Under the pieces are notes generated by a model. The model worked only from the letters and a program-made list of their open reading frames with translations. It searched no databases and was not told the origin of the DNA. DNA of 64,000 nucleotides, from contig NZ_KK211105.1 in NCBI RefSeq assembly GCF_000620305.1, positions 2,501 to 66,500 of the forward strand, in the 5' to 3' direction. The translations under genes and the position numbers were made by a program. The stretch's first letter is position 1. Each line of letters begins with the position of its first letter. This document shows, in pieces, positions 46,969-56,440 of the stretch. The DNA comes from Desulfitibacter alkalitolerans DSM 16504 (GTDB lineage Bacteria; Bacillota; DSM-16504; Desulfitibacterales; Desulfitibacteraceae).

Positions 46969-47662
46969 GAACAATTTCATTAAGGCTGATTGCTTCTGTA
47001 TTTATGGTGCATTTATATGGATATACCTCAACACCATTTTCTAAAGCTCTGTAAAATTCCCTTGTAAACAATGGATCGGTTTTTTTATTTGGGGAGAAAA
47101 GCTCAGCCCCTGGATGTTGAATTATAAACACCACACAGCTTCTAAAACCTTCTTTTTTTAGTTCTATTAGCTCACCTAGGTGTCTTGCACCCCTTACTGT
47201 GGGAGCATCTGGAAACATGGCTATATTTTCCATTACAAGGGTGCATGACTTAACCTCTAGATAGCAGGGTATCAGATCTTTGCCGGTTAAAAGGAAATCT
47301 AATCTGCTCTTTTTTACAACCGGCTCAGTACGTATTTGGTCATACTCCTTAAAGGGATTTAGAATCCCTGCGGATAAGGCCTTTTTCACCAGTTTATTGG
47401 GAACTCTGCTATCTACTGAGATCAGACTTCCGCCGTTTTTAACTAGAGTTAGATCATATTGTGTTTTGCGCCCTTCCTTTGCTGCATGACTTACATAAAC
47501 CTCAGCACCAGGAAATAACAATTCTGTCAATCTGCCTGGGTCAGCTACAAAAGATCGTATCATTTCTCCAGTTTCCAATTCTACTATACCTAGAAAACGA
47601 TTAGGTCTTTCTAGTAGCCTGCCCTTATTAAGCTTTGGTAGCTCCAAAAAAGCTTCAACCAT
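46949..47662 (-). CDS. sfsA: Sugar fermentation stimulation protein homolog SfsA
   Basis: The 237-residue protein matches SfsA, a family with a nuclease-like fold and DNA-binding reports in E. coli. Markers are [11 protein letters not shown] near residues 23-33, [18 protein letters not shown] (about 41-58), [10 protein letters not shown] (about 133-142) and [15 protein letters not shown] (about 150-164). The minus-strand ATG is preceded by AAAGGAGAGA. It stands alone on the minus strand and converges on cls and the YjbQ remnant. Confidence 0.9.
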   Translation of the reverse strand: MVEAFLELPKLNKGRLLERPNRFLGIVELETGEMIRSFVADPGRLTELLFPGAEVYVSHAAKEGRKTQYDLTLVKNGGSLISVDSRVPNKLVKKALSAGILNPFKEYDQIRTEPVVKKSRLDFLLTGKDLIPCYLEVKSCTLVMENIAMFPDAPTVRGARHLGELIELKKEGFRSCVVFIIQHPGAELFSPNKKTDPLFTREFYRALENGVEVYPYKCTINTEAISLNEIVPIGQLS

Positions 47663-47859
47663 TTAACCATCTCTCCTTTTTTTATAGCTGCACACCCAGA
47701 TTATACAGCATTAATTGAAATGTTACCACACTCTTATCCACCTTTGAAAAATGGAAAAATATACTTGTGGCGTATACATGCACCAAGGAATACTAAGCTC
47801 CATATAATTTAAGGTGACTTTATTGAAGTTTTACAAGAGCTTATGGAGGTGGTAAATTA

Positions 47860-48585
47860 ATGCATCCTGGTTTCATTGGCTTAATAATAGCATCTATTAT
47901 AAAAGGCATAACACTCCTGGTTTCGTATATTAGCAACAATACTTTTCCCCAACCACTATCAGAAGAAGAAGAACATTTATTTTTAAAGCGGCTTAAAAGA
48001 GGTGATGAAAGGGCAAGGCACACATTAATTGAGCATAATTTACGTTTAGTTGCTCATATTACTAAAAAGTTTGAAACAAGTGGAGAAGATGTTGACGACC
48101 TAATATCAATAGGAACCCTTGGACTTATTAAAGCAATAAACACCTTTGATCAGGAAAAGGGCACAAAGCTTGCCACATATGCTGCACGATGCATTGAAAA
48201 TGAAATTCTTATGCACCTCAGAGCTACAAAAAAGATAAAAGGAGAAGTCTCACTTTATGACCCCATAGGAGTAGATAAAGAGGGAAATGAATTAACTCTA
48301 CTTGACGTTCTGGGTACAGACCATGATGTAGTTTCACTTAAAGTAGAAAACGACCAAGAAAAGAAAAGAGTCATAGAAATGGTTAAAAAGCTAAAGGGAA
48401 GGGAAAGGGATGTTTTACAAATGCGTTTTGGTTTATTTAATGGCTTTAGAAGGACCCAAAGGGAAATTGCTAAAAGTCTAGGAATTTCTAGATCATATGT
48501 ATCCCGTATAGAAAAAAAAGCCATTAAAAATTTAATTAAGGAATTAGAAGCACATGAAAAAAGCAAATCATTTGATAAAAATTAG
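47860..48585 (+). CDS. sigK: Sporulation sigma factor sigma-K (pro-form)
   Basis: Sigma-K (241 residues) directs late mother-cell gene expression. The hydrophobic N-terminal pro-sequence (about residues 4-24) is followed by region 2, with EHNLRLVAHITKKF and DLISIGTLGLIKAINTFD, ending GTKLATYAARCIENEILM. Region 4 carries TQREIAKSLGISRSYVSRIEKKA (23 residues at 204-226). The gene is continuous, with no skin-element interruption as in B. subtilis. ATG 47860 follows GGAGGTGG. It indicates that the organism can make spores. Confidence 0.93.
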   Translation: MHPGFIGLIIASIIKGITLLVSYISNNTFPQPLSEEEEHLFLKRLKRGDERARHTLIEHNLRLVAHITKKFETSGEDVDDLISIGTLGLIKAINTFDQEKGTKLATYAARCIENEILMHLRATKKIKGEVSLYDPIGVDKEGNELTLLDVLGTDHDVVSLKVENDQEKKRVIEMVKKLKGRERDVLQMRFGLFNGFRRTQREIAKSLGISRSYVSRIEKKAIKNLIKELEAHEKSKSFDKN

Positions 48586-48726
48586 AAAAAAGCATAAATA
48601 AGAGGAAAAAACAGTATAATAAGAGAATGTTTTTTATCTAAACTTTTATTTATATTATTACTATGATAAAATTATCAATACCCAATCTTTGAACTATAAA
48701 TTAACTATCGTAAGCAGGAGGAAACC

Positions 48727-49227
48727 ATGTTAAATAAATTAAAGCCAAAACTATATGTAGATTCTATTTACCATATTAACTTTGAAAAGCTAAAGCAAAA
48801 GGGAATCAGCGGCATTATTATTGACCTTGACAACACTATAACCGAATGGGATAATCCCCGGCTTCCAGACACAGCATTTGATTGGTTTACAAAGATGCAA
48901 CATGCAGGCCTTAAAGCCTGTATTGCATCGAATAACAGTCAGGATAGGGTTGTAAAGGCAGTAGAAAAACTAGGCATTCCTTATGTTGCAAAGGCTAATA
49001 AGCCTCGCAGAGGTGCTTTTAGAAAAGCAATGGAAATGATGAAAACGAAACCAGAGCAAACTGCAGTAGTTGGAGACCAAATTTTTACTGACATACTTGG
49101 GGGAAATCGCTTAAACCTTTTTACTATTTTAGTGGTACCTATAAATACAAAAGAGTTTATTGGTACCAAACTGGTAAGAATTGTGGAAAGAAGGGTTCTT
49201 AAATCCCTAATAACTAAAAAGGATTAG
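48727..49227 (+). CDS. YqeG family HAD phosphatase
   Basis: The 166-residue protein is a HAD class IIIA phosphatase of the YqeG type. The first motif is IIDLDNTITEWD (about residues 31-42, catalytic Asp pair), ASNNSQ (about 67-72) is motif II, and KPRRGAF and VGDQIFTDILGGNRLN (about 116-131) supply motifs III and IV. The substrate is unknown. AGGAGG precedes the ATG. In Bacillus it is followed by yqeH and aroE; here yqeH is absent and aroE follows directly. Confidence 0.9.
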   Translation: MLNKLKPKLYVDSIYHINFEKLKQKGISGIIIDLDNTITEWDNPRLPDTAFDWFTKMQHAGLKACIASNNSQDRVVKAVEKLGIPYVAKANKPRRGAFRKAMEMMKTKPEQTAVVGDQIFTDILGGNRLNLFTILVVPINTKEFIGTKLVRIVERRVLKSLITKKD

Positions 49228-49235
49228 TATTTAAG

Positions 49236-50099
49236 ATGAAAAATAAAATTAATGCAAAAACAAATCTCATTGGCATAATAGGTAACCCAGTTGGTCATAG
49301 CCTTTCTCCCTTAATACATAACCATCTTTTTGAACTATTAAATTTAAATTATGTATACCTTGCCTTTGATGTGAAGCCTGAGCTGCTGATAGACGCAGTT
49401 CATGGACTAACAGCTCTAGGTGCAAAGGGTTTTAATGTTACCGTGCCGCATAAAGAAAAAATAATGGGCCTTTTAGATCATGTGGAAAAAAATGCCCAAA
49501 TAATAGGAGCGGTAAACACAGTATTGGTAGAAAACGGTAGAATTATAGGTTATAATACAGATGTTGCAGGGTTTAAAAAATCTATTGAGGAATCAGGCTT
49601 TTGTACAGCAGGTGAAGTGGTAACTGTTTTGGGAGCAGGGGGTGCTGCTAGAGCAGCTATTATTGGTTTAATAGAATTAGGTGCAAGGGAAGTCAACATA
49701 ATCAATAGGAATGAAAAAAGAACCCAGGACATTATAGATTTTTATAGGGCTAATGGTATAGATAACATTAAGAGTATTCCCACAATGCATACAGATGAAG
49801 CAGTAAGACAAAGCAGATTAATTATCAACGCTACTTCTGTAGGCATGAAGGGTTATCTCCCTAATGAAAGTCCCATTTCGCCAGAATATTTTACTGCAGG
49901 AATGTGGGTTTGTGATTTGGTGTATAACCCTTTAGAAACTGTGTTCTTATCAGAGGCAAAAAAAAGAGGGTGCAATATTATAAATGGTCTTCACATGCTC
50001 GTCCACCAGGGAGCAGACTCTTTTAAAATTTGGACAAAGATTGAGCCACCCAGGGAAAAAGTAAAGGAGTTTCTGCAAAAAAATATTTCCTACATGTGA
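49236..50099 (+). CDS. aroE: Shikimate dehydrogenase
   Basis: AroE (287 residues) reduces 3-dehydroshikimate with NADPH in aromatic amino-acid synthesis. The substrate site shows GNPVGHSLSPLIHN (about residues 16-29), with Lys and Asp in NVTVPHKE (about 68-75) and NTDVAGF (about 108-114). The cofactor loop GAGGAARAA lies near 134-142. It lies 8 bases after the yqeG stop and starts the run toward the pilus locus. Confidence 0.96.
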   Translation: MKNKINAKTNLIGIIGNPVGHSLSPLIHNHLFELLNLNYVYLAFDVKPELLIDAVHGLTALGAKGFNVTVPHKEKIMGLLDHVEKNAQIIGAVNTVLVENGRIIGYNTDVAGFKKSIEESGFCTAGEVVTVLGAGGAARAAIIGLIELGAREVNIINRNEKRTQDIIDFYRANGIDNIKSIPTMHTDEAVRQSRLIINATSVGMKGYLPNESPISPEYFTAGMWVCDLVYNPLETVFLSEAKKRGCNIINGLHMLVHQGADSFKIWTKIEPPREKVKEFLQKNISYM

Positions 50100-50151
50100 A
50101 AGGAGGGAGATATTTATTGTTTGAGAAACTTACAAAAGAAGGTGAAAATAA

Positions 50152-50895
50152 ATGACTTTACTTATTACTATTTTAGGATTAGTTATTGGGTCCTTTTTGA
50201 ACGTTTGTATTTATAGAATACCTAAGGGGAAATCGGTAATCTATAAGCCATCAAATTGTACCTCCTGCAATACTAACCTGGAGATTTTAGATCTAATTCC
50301 CTTGATAAGCTATATATTGTTAAGAGGCAAATGCAGGTATTGTGGAGAAGGAATTAAGGTACGCTATCCCCTTGTTGAAATACTAACAGGAGGGATTTTT
50401 TTAATAACATATTTATACATTGGATTTGATGTGCTTCTAATTAAATACTTAGTCCTATTTTCAGTACTTATAGTAGCAACCTTTATTGATTTGGATCACC
50501 AGATAATTCCAAACAAGCTTGTTTTTCTCATTTTCACTTGGGGAATTATCTGGCAGATTTTTTATCCAGAACTATTTTGGTATCAAAGCATAGGAGGAGC
50601 TATCCTCGGAGGGGGACTTCTTTTCCTGGCTGCAATTATCAGTCGTGGTGGCATGGGCGGAGGGGATATTAAATTAATGTTTGCAGCGGGTTTTATTTTA
50701 GGCATATCTGCAACAGCCCTGGCATTATTCTTGAGCTTCCTGGCTGGGAGCATCATAGGCATGGTACTGATACTACTCCGAATAAAAGGTAGGAAGGATC
50801 CAATACCTTTTGGTCCTTTCCTTAGCTTGGGTATTTTCATTGCAGCATTATGGGGATACGAAATAATTAAGCTGTATTTAAAACTAATGTTTTAA
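50152..50895 (+). CDS. pilD: Prepilin peptidase PilD
   Basis: This 247-residue polytopic aspartyl protease cleaves and N-methylates prepilins. It has an N-terminal cytoplasmic loop with two CxxC pairs (CTSC about residues 41-44 and CRYC about 63-66). The catalytic aspartates lie in FIDLDHQIIPN (about 122) and GGGDIKLM (about 178). GSFLNVCIYRIP is the family N-terminus. It opens the type IV pilus locus; its substrates would be the three prepilin-like proteins encoded downstream. Confidence 0.95.
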   Translation: MTLLITILGLVIGSFLNVCIYRIPKGKSVIYKPSNCTSCNTNLEILDLIPLISYILLRGKCRYCGEGIKVRYPLVEILTGGIFLITYLYIGFDVLLIKYLVLFSVLIVATFIDLDHQIIPNKLVFLIFTWGIIWQIFYPELFWYQSIGGAILGGGLLFLAAIISRGGMGGGDIKLMFAAGFILGISATALALFLSFLAGSIIGMVLILLRIKGRKDPIPFGPFLSLGIFIAALWGYEIIKLYLKLMF

Positions 50896-50925
50896 ATCCT
50901 ATACATCAATGTATGGGGTTTTTTG
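50896..50925 (+). terminator. Hairpin terminator after pilD
   Basis: CCTATACAT and ATGTATGG (50898-50906 and 50909-50916) form a stem followed by GGTTTTTTG. A -35-like TTGTCA at 51001-51006 further down, with ATAAAT after 17 bases, suggests that pilT starts a new transcript. Confidence 0.65.
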
Positions 50926-51104
50926 TTTACCAACAAGACTGTTTACTACTGTAAAAAAATTAGTTTCTTATCAGGGTTAATTAAAAAACTTTCTACTTTT
51001 TTGTCAAACTATGTTATTATTTGATAAATAGGTAAATATTTAAATGAAATTTCGGATATCTTGGATAACATTCGTCTTTGATAAATGAGGGGGACAGTAT
51101 ATTT

Positions 51105-52235
51105 ATGACCAGTGAATTTGAACGTGTTTATAAAGATAAATACCCGGTAAATATAGATAAACTGCTGGAAACTACCTGCAAAAACTCCGGATCAGATTTA
51201 CATCTTGCAGTTGGCATACCGCCCATGGCCAGAATAAAAGGAAAATTGGTTCCTTTAGAATTTCCAGTTTTAAGTGTAAAGGCTGTTGAAGAGTTAGTAA
51301 TGGCTGTAGTACAACCAGAGTACAAAAGGTATTTTGAAGAAAACTTAGAACTTGATTTATCCTATTCTCTACCTGGTATTGCACGATTCAGGGGCAATAT
51401 AATGAAGCAAAGGGGTACTCTAGCTGCTGTGTTTAGAATAGTTCCTTTTGACGTTCCCGATATAAATATTTTAGGTCTGCCACCAGCAGTAAAGGATCTT
51501 TGTTTTTTATCAAGGGGTTTGGTTCTGGTAACAGGCCCTACAGGCAGTGGCAAATCTACTACCTTAGCTGCCATGGTTGATTTAATTAACAGTGAAAGAA
51601 GAGTCAATATTGTTACAATAGAGGACCCAATTGAATTTCTTCATAAGCATAAAAACTCAGTAGTTAAACAAAGAGAAGTGGGGTTAGATACCCGTTCTTT
51701 TGCAAATGCTTTAAAGCATGTTTTAAGGCATGATCCAGATGTTATTCTTGTGGGGGAGATGAGAGATGTGGAGAGTATAGCTATTGCTCTTACAGCTGCA
51801 GAGACCGGCCATCTGGTTTTTTCTACCCTTCACACACAGACCGCACCCCATACAATTAACAGGATAGTTGATGTTTTTCAGGATTATAAAAGGGATCAGG
51901 TTCGCCAACAGCTTGCAAATACCCTTAGAGGAGTTATTTCACAGCAGCTCATACCTACTGCAGATGGAAAGGGTAGAGTAGTTGCTGTTGAGTTCATGAA
52001 GGATACCCCTGCCATACGCAACATGATTAGAGAAGGCAAAGAGCACCAGTTATATAGCGCCATTCAAACTAACCGTAACATGGGCATGCAAACCATGGAT
52101 CAAGCACTGGCCAATTTGTATGCTAAGGGTAAGATTAAAAAAGAAGTGGCTCTAGAGTACTGCATAGACAGAGTAGAAATAGAAAGGATAATGCAGCGAG
52201 TAGAAAGCAATTCTAGTTATTTTTGGAACAATTAG
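51105..52235 (+). CDS. pilT: Type IV pilus retraction ATPase PilT
   Basis: PilT (376 residues) is the hexameric ATPase that depolymerises the pilus. It has Walker A GPTGSGKSTT (about residues 140-149) and the acidic Asp box TIEDPIE (about 167-173). Walker B DPDVILVGEMRD (about 208-219) and the His box LVFSTLHT (about 234-241) follow. Start 51105 follows GAGGGGG; an earlier TTG at 51078 would add nine residues with poor spacing. It suggests twitching or retraction ability. Confidence 0.95.
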   Translation: MTSEFERVYKDKYPVNIDKLLETTCKNSGSDLHLAVGIPPMARIKGKLVPLEFPVLSVKAVEELVMAVVQPEYKRYFEENLELDLSYSLPGIARFRGNIMKQRGTLAAVFRIVPFDVPDINILGLPPAVKDLCFLSRGLVLVTGPTGSGKSTTLAAMVDLINSERRVNIVTIEDPIEFLHKHKNSVVKQREVGLDTRSFANALKHVLRHDPDVILVGEMRDVESIAIALTAAETGHLVFSTLHTQTAPHTINRIVDVFQDYKRDQVRQQLANTLRGVISQQLIPTADGKGRVVAVEFMKDTPAIRNMIREGKEHQLYSAIQTNRNMGMQTMDQALANLYAKGKIKKEVALEYCIDRVEIERIMQRVESNSSYFWNN

Positions 52236-52326
52236 TAAAGTTTATGTGCAAATCGTGAAAAAGGCAGATGGGAATCACACAGAGCTTATATAAAATATTA
52301 TTTTGCTAGTGAAAGAGGGTTGGATA

Positions 52327-53535
52327 ATGAGTGTCTATTCTTATGAGGTAGTTGACAATAATGGCAACCTAACTGTGGGAGAAATAGAAGCTGATGATTT
52401 TTCAAAGGCAACAAGAAAATTAAGAGAAAAGGGATATATGGTTGTTGATATTAAGGAAACGAAATCTATAATGAAGGTAAGCATATTTAACAGACCCAGA
52501 AAGGTTAAACTTGGAGAATTAAGTCTGTTCAGCCGTCAATTGGCTGCAATGCTTGATGCAGGTATCCCTTTAACTCGTGCTCTATTTACACTAAGCAAAC
52601 AGATTCCAAACCCTACCTTTAAAAAAACAGTTAGTGAGATTGCTTCTAATGTTGAAGGAGGTTTTAGCTTTACCGAGGCTATTAGTGCACATCCAAAGAT
52701 ATTTAATCCATTGTATGTAGGCATGATAAAAGCTGGTGAGGTAGGTGGTACCCTTGAAAAATCTCTCCTAAGGCTCTCAGATCAGCTGCAGAAGGATAAA
52801 TCTTTAAGAGACAACATTCGTGCAGCAACTTTTTATCCAACATTGGTACTTGCTTTTGCCTGTATTATTTTTACTATTATGATGGTATTTGTTGTGCCAA
52901 TTTTTGTGAGTATGTTTCCGGCAGATATAGAATTACCCATGTTAACTAAAATTGTAGTAGGCTTATCAGATATGATAAGAGCCTATTGGTATTTATGGAT
53001 AATTGCTATTGTGGCAATCATGTCTGGTATTCGTTATTATCTAAAATCTCCCATGGGCAGCTACCAGTGGGACAAAATCAAACTAAAATTGCCTGTATTT
53101 GGCGAATTAATGCATAAAGCAGTTCTTGCAAGGTTTTCTAGAACCCTCTCAACCTTATTATCAGGGGGAATTCCAGTTCTGCAAGCCCTTGAGGTTTCAG
53201 GAGCAGCTTCCGGCAATTTAATTATTGCTGAGGCTGTTAATAATGCACGAGAAAAGATACAAGAAGGAAGAAGTATAGCTGAGCCATTGGATGAAAGTGG
53301 AATGTTTCCTCCCATGGCGATACATATGATTTCAGTAGGTGAAGAAACAGGGTCACTATCAACTCTTCTAACTAAAATTGCTGAATTTTTTGAAGATGAG
53401 GTAACTACTATGACAAAGGGATTAACATCCCTTTTGGAGCCAATTTTATTAATTGTTATTGGTATACTTGTAGGTGGTATGGTTATGGCATTATATCTGC
53501 CTATATTTACCGCCATAACAACGGTAGGAGGCTAA
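52327..53535 (+). CDS. pilC: Type IV pilus inner-membrane platform protein PilC
   Basis: PilC (402 residues) is the membrane platform on which the pilus ATPases act. It has an N-terminal GspF-like domain with FSRQLAAMLDAGIPLTRAL (about residues 59-77) and a repeated half with FSRTLSTLLSGGIPVLQAL (about 262-280), and membrane helices near 165-190, 215-235 and 368-392. ATG 52327 follows AAAGAGGG. It is followed after 4 bases by the embedded sigma factor gene. Confidence 0.94.
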   Translation: MSVYSYEVVDNNGNLTVGEIEADDFSKATRKLREKGYMVVDIKETKSIMKVSIFNRPRKVKLGELSLFSRQLAAMLDAGIPLTRALFTLSKQIPNPTFKKTVSEIASNVEGGFSFTEAISAHPKIFNPLYVGMIKAGEVGGTLEKSLLRLSDQLQKDKSLRDNIRAATFYPTLVLAFACIIFTIMMVFVVPIFVSMFPADIELPMLTKIVVGLSDMIRAYWYLWIIAIVAIMSGIRYYLKSPMGSYQWDKIKLKLPVFGELMHKAVLARFSRTLSTLLSGGIPVLQALEVSGAASGNLIIAEAVNNAREKIQEGRSIAEPLDESGMFPPMAIHMISVGEETGSLSTLLTKIAEFFEDEVTTMTKGLTSLLEPILLIVIGILVGGMVMALYLPIFTAITTVGG

Positions 53536-53539
53536 AAAC

Positions 53540-54265
53540 ATGAGCTTAGGAGTTACTGCTGATTTACAAAACCGAAAGGATGCTTTAGAGAAAGCTGCCC
53601 TCGACTATTCACTAAATGAAAGAAAAGAAGCTTTAGAAAGGCTTTTAGAAGCGGGGAATGGATTGGTAACTTACTATGCCAGACAATATTCTGGTGGACG
53701 TATTATAGAAGACTTGAAACAGTCGGGGTATGAAGGGTTAATCAAGGCTGCAAAAAGATATGATCCTAGCAGGCAGGTTCGTTTTTCCACCTTTGCCTCT
53801 CATTACATTATGGGTGAAATAAGACATGAAATTAATAGGGAAGCAAGGTTTGTTCGATCTGAATGGATAATTAGAGTACAAAACAAAATTAATAATGCCA
53901 TTGATGAATTAAGACAGCAAAATAGTCAGGAGCCAACTTTAAAGGAAATATCAGAGTTTGTAAATATCCAAGAGGAAGGTATTGTTCAAGCTATGCTTGC
54001 TGGGAGAGTGCCCCTGGATAAAATTGACTTTGCTCGTATTAGAAACATCCGTTATAACAGTTTTCAACTCCCAGTTGAAGATAAAATCTTAGTTCAACAG
54101 GCTATGCAAAAGCTTAGCGAAGTACAAAAGCAGGTTGTATACTTAATTTTTTACAAGGATTTTAACCAAACTCAGGTGGCAGAACGGCTTGGGATAAACC
54201 AAAGAAGAGTATCCAGGATTCTAAATCGTGCATTAACTAAATTAAGATATTTAATCATAGTTTAG
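53540..54265 (+). CDS. Sigma-70 family factor inside the pilus operon
   Basis: The 241-residue protein is a sigma-70 factor without region 1. Region 2 reads GYEGLIKAAKRYDPSRQVRF then STFASHYIMGEIRHEI (about residues 63-98). A region 3-like helix set (about 110-160) and region 4 with NQTQVAERLGINQRRVSRIL (about 210-229) follow. It is most like the sporulation/stress group (SigB/F/G), but it has no anti-sigma partner beside it. It begins 4 bases after pilC and pilM follows within 12 bases, so it is embedded in the operon. A role in self-amplifying pilus expression is inferred. Confidence 0.85.
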   Translation: MSLGVTADLQNRKDALEKAALDYSLNERKEALERLLEAGNGLVTYYARQYSGGRIIEDLKQSGYEGLIKAAKRYDPSRQVRFSTFASHYIMGEIRHEINREARFVRSEWIIRVQNKINNAIDELRQQNSQEPTLKEISEFVNIQEEGIVQAMLAGRVPLDKIDFARIRNIRYNSFQLPVEDKILVQQAMQKLSEVQKQVVYLIFYKDFNQTQVAERLGINQRRVSRILNRALTKLRYLIIV

Positions 54266-54276
54266 GGGATGGGAAA

Positions 54277-55281
54277 ATGTTTTTGTTAGGTAGAAAAAGA
54301 ACAATTGGCTTGGAAATAGATGACTGTGAGGTTAGGGCTGTAGAGCTGGAAAAAAAAAGAGGAAATATTTATCTTTTAAACTGGGGTAGAATGACCATTG
54401 AACCAGGGCTTGTAAAAGACGGCATAATTAATGAACCACAAAAGCTTGGATTGTCCATTTCAAAACTATGGAATGAAAGAAAATTTAAAAGCACTAGTGT
54501 TGTTTTAGGAGTATCTAATCAAGGAGTTCTGGTCAGGTTTGCATATTTTCCAAAAATCCCAGAAAACAAACTGGACAAGTTTATTCGTTTTCAATCACAG
54601 GGATTTCTTCCTGTTCCTTTAGACACTATTGTATTTGATTACTCAGTTGTAGGTGAAGTAGTAGACAACGAAGATAACAAAAAGCTTCATGTGCTCCTTG
54701 TAGGGGCTAAAAGGGACATGATCAATGGCTACATACAGACGTTAAATTTTGCTAAGCTAGAACCACTAGATATTGAGGTATCTCCTTTAGCTTTGCTCAG
54801 GTCAATTAATAAAGAAGATAAAAGGAAAGTAGTAGCTGTAGTAGATATTAATTATGGATTATCCAGTATAGTGGTTTCTGAATTTGGAGTACCAAAATTA
54901 GCAAGGATGGTCCAGTCAAATTTGACACTTGCTGCAAAAATGTCTGCTTGTTCAGTAGAGGATATAATATCCGGACAAAAGGAATTCTTGCCTGAAACAC
55001 TAGCTGTATTGTCAGAGATACTTGCAGGTGAGATACATACCTCAATTGGTTATTATTTAGCCCAAAGGAATTCTAGAGATGTGGATAAAATAATTTTAAG
55101 TGGTAGGGGAGCTAATTATACAGGACTGGCTGAAAATTTAAAAGACATGTTAAATGTCCCTGTAGAACCTATAAAACCCCTGGAAAATATATTTAATAAA
55201 AGTAGTATTGGAGCTGACTTTAATAAATACTTGGACTTTTCCTTGAGCTTAAGTTTGGCTTATAAGGGAATGGAGGAATAG
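54277..55281 (+). CDS. pilM: Type IV pilus biogenesis protein PilM
   Basis: PilM (334 residues) is an actin-like cytoplasmic protein that binds the N-terminal tail of PilN. It has the ATPase-fold pattern TIGLEIDDCEVRAVEL (residues about 9-24), VAVVDINYGLSSIVV (about 188-202) and IILSGRGANYTGLAENL (about 272-288). Its place between the sigma gene and pilN, with 3 bases to the latter, is the normal order of the pilMNO set. Confidence 0.9.
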   Translation: MFLLGRKRTIGLEIDDCEVRAVELEKKRGNIYLLNWGRMTIEPGLVKDGIINEPQKLGLSISKLWNERKFKSTSVVLGVSNQGVLVRFAYFPKIPENKLDKFIRFQSQGFLPVPLDTIVFDYSVVGEVVDNEDNKKLHVLLVGAKRDMINGYIQTLNFAKLEPLDIEVSPLALLRSINKEDKRKVVAVVDINYGLSSIVVSEFGVPKLARMVQSNLTLAAKMSACSVEDIISGQKEFLPETLAVLSEILAGEIHTSIGYYLAQRNSRDVDKIILSGRGANYTGLAENLKDMLNVPVEPIKPLENIFNKSSIGADFNKYLDFSLSLSLAYKGMEE

Positions 55282-55284
55282 GAA

Positions 55285-55884
55285 TTGAATAATGTTAGTT
55301 TGCTGCCACCAGAAATAAAACTATACAGGCAGTCAAGGCAGAAAATGAAATTTTACTCTTTTATTTTAATTATTGGATTTATGGTTCTCTTATTAATCTA
55401 CTTTTCCCTAATATTTGCCAACATACAAGCAAGGTCTGAATTAACTGTTTTAAGAAATGAAAAGATTATTCTGGAAAATGAAATCTCAATTCTCAAAAAA
55501 TATGAGCAGATGCAGGAACAAGTCATCTATTTAAACCGTACCTTTGAAAAAATTATGGAAAGGGTTCCGGACTGGGAAGGGGTGCTGCTGGATATTGGTT
55601 TTAGTATTCCAGATGGTGTGTGGTTAACAGATATTACTGCTACTCATAGTACAACTAGTGAAAGTATTGGTGGAGACTTACTCATTAGGGGAACAGGGGT
55701 AAATAACCTATTAGTTGCTGCTTGGCTGGAAGAAATTCGGGTCATGTCTTTTGTAAATAATGCCAATATTAACTTTGTAAGCAAACGAATTGTTGATAAT
55801 CATGAAGTAATTCAATTTGAAATAAAGGTGGCAGTCAAGCCAGGTGAAAACTATAGTCCCTTTTTAAAAGGGGGTAAAAATTAA
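55285..55884 (+). CDS. pilN: Type IV pilus biogenesis protein PilN
   Basis: The 199-residue protein starts NNVSLLPPEIK, the short cytoplasmic motif of PilN that binds PilM. A membrane helix (about residues 23-46), a coiled coil (about 50-90) and a ferredoxin-like domain follow. It begins at TTG with AGGAATAGG just upstream and overlaps pilO by 1 base. It likely forms a heterodimer with PilO that links the platform to the envelope. Confidence 0.88.
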   Translation: MNNVSLLPPEIKLYRQSRQKMKFYSFILIIGFMVLLLIYFSLIFANIQARSELTVLRNEKIILENEISILKKYEQMQEQVIYLNRTFEKIMERVPDWEGVLLDIGFSIPDGVWLTDITATHSTTSESIGGDLLIRGTGVNNLLVAAWLEEIRVMSFVNNANINFVSKRIVDNHEVIQFEIKVAVKPGENYSPFLKGGKN

Positions 55885-56414
55885 TGAAAAAGAAAATCTC
55901 ACCTCAAAAGGCTGTTATTGCATTGTTTTGCACTGCAGTTTTTGGTTTCACGCTATTTGCAATATACTCCCAGATATTATCGCTACAGACTGTTAAAGCT
56001 CAAATAAAAGCAGAACAAAATTTAATTGTAAAAGCTCAAATGAACCTTCAGGTTTTAAATACTTTGAGAGAACATGAAGCTTTTATGGTCAATCAGATAA
56101 AGATTTTAAATAATGCAATTCCCCCGGTTGTTGATGAACTCTCAACTATATTACATATAGAGAGTGCACTTGGATTTCCTGAAAGTGAAATTATTGATAT
56201 CCGTTTTGAAAGCAAGATTTCTAAAGATGGATATGATGAACTGCCTGTAAAAGTAATATATGAGGGCTATTACCATGGATTAACAGCTTTTTTAAATAAT
56301 CTGCAGCATGGTTCAAGAATCATTCGTATTGATAGTGTTAGGATCTCGCGAGGAAGTGCCGGATTTCCACATATAAAAGCTGATATAAATATCAGTACCT
56401 TTTATTCGAAATAA
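55884..56414 (+). CDS. pilO: Type IV pilus biogenesis protein PilO-like
   Basis: This 176-residue protein has a short basic N-terminus (MKKKISPQK), one membrane helix (about residues 9-29), a coiled coil (about 32-70) and a ferredoxin-like C-terminal domain with YEGYYHGLTAFLNNLQ (about 123-138). That layout is PilO. The sequence identity is low, so the call rests on architecture and on position after pilN, whose stop it overlaps by one base. Confidence 0.8.
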   Translation: MKKKISPQKAVIALFCTAVFGFTLFAIYSQILSLQTVKAQIKAEQNLIVKAQMNLQVLNTLREHEAFMVNQIKILNNAIPPVVDELSTILHIESALGFPESEIIDIRFESKISKDGYDELPVKVIYEGYYHGLTAFLNNLQHGSRIIRIDSVRISRGSAGFPHIKADINISTFYSK

Positions 56415-56440
56415 TTAACTGCTAAGTGGGGTGGAAAGAT

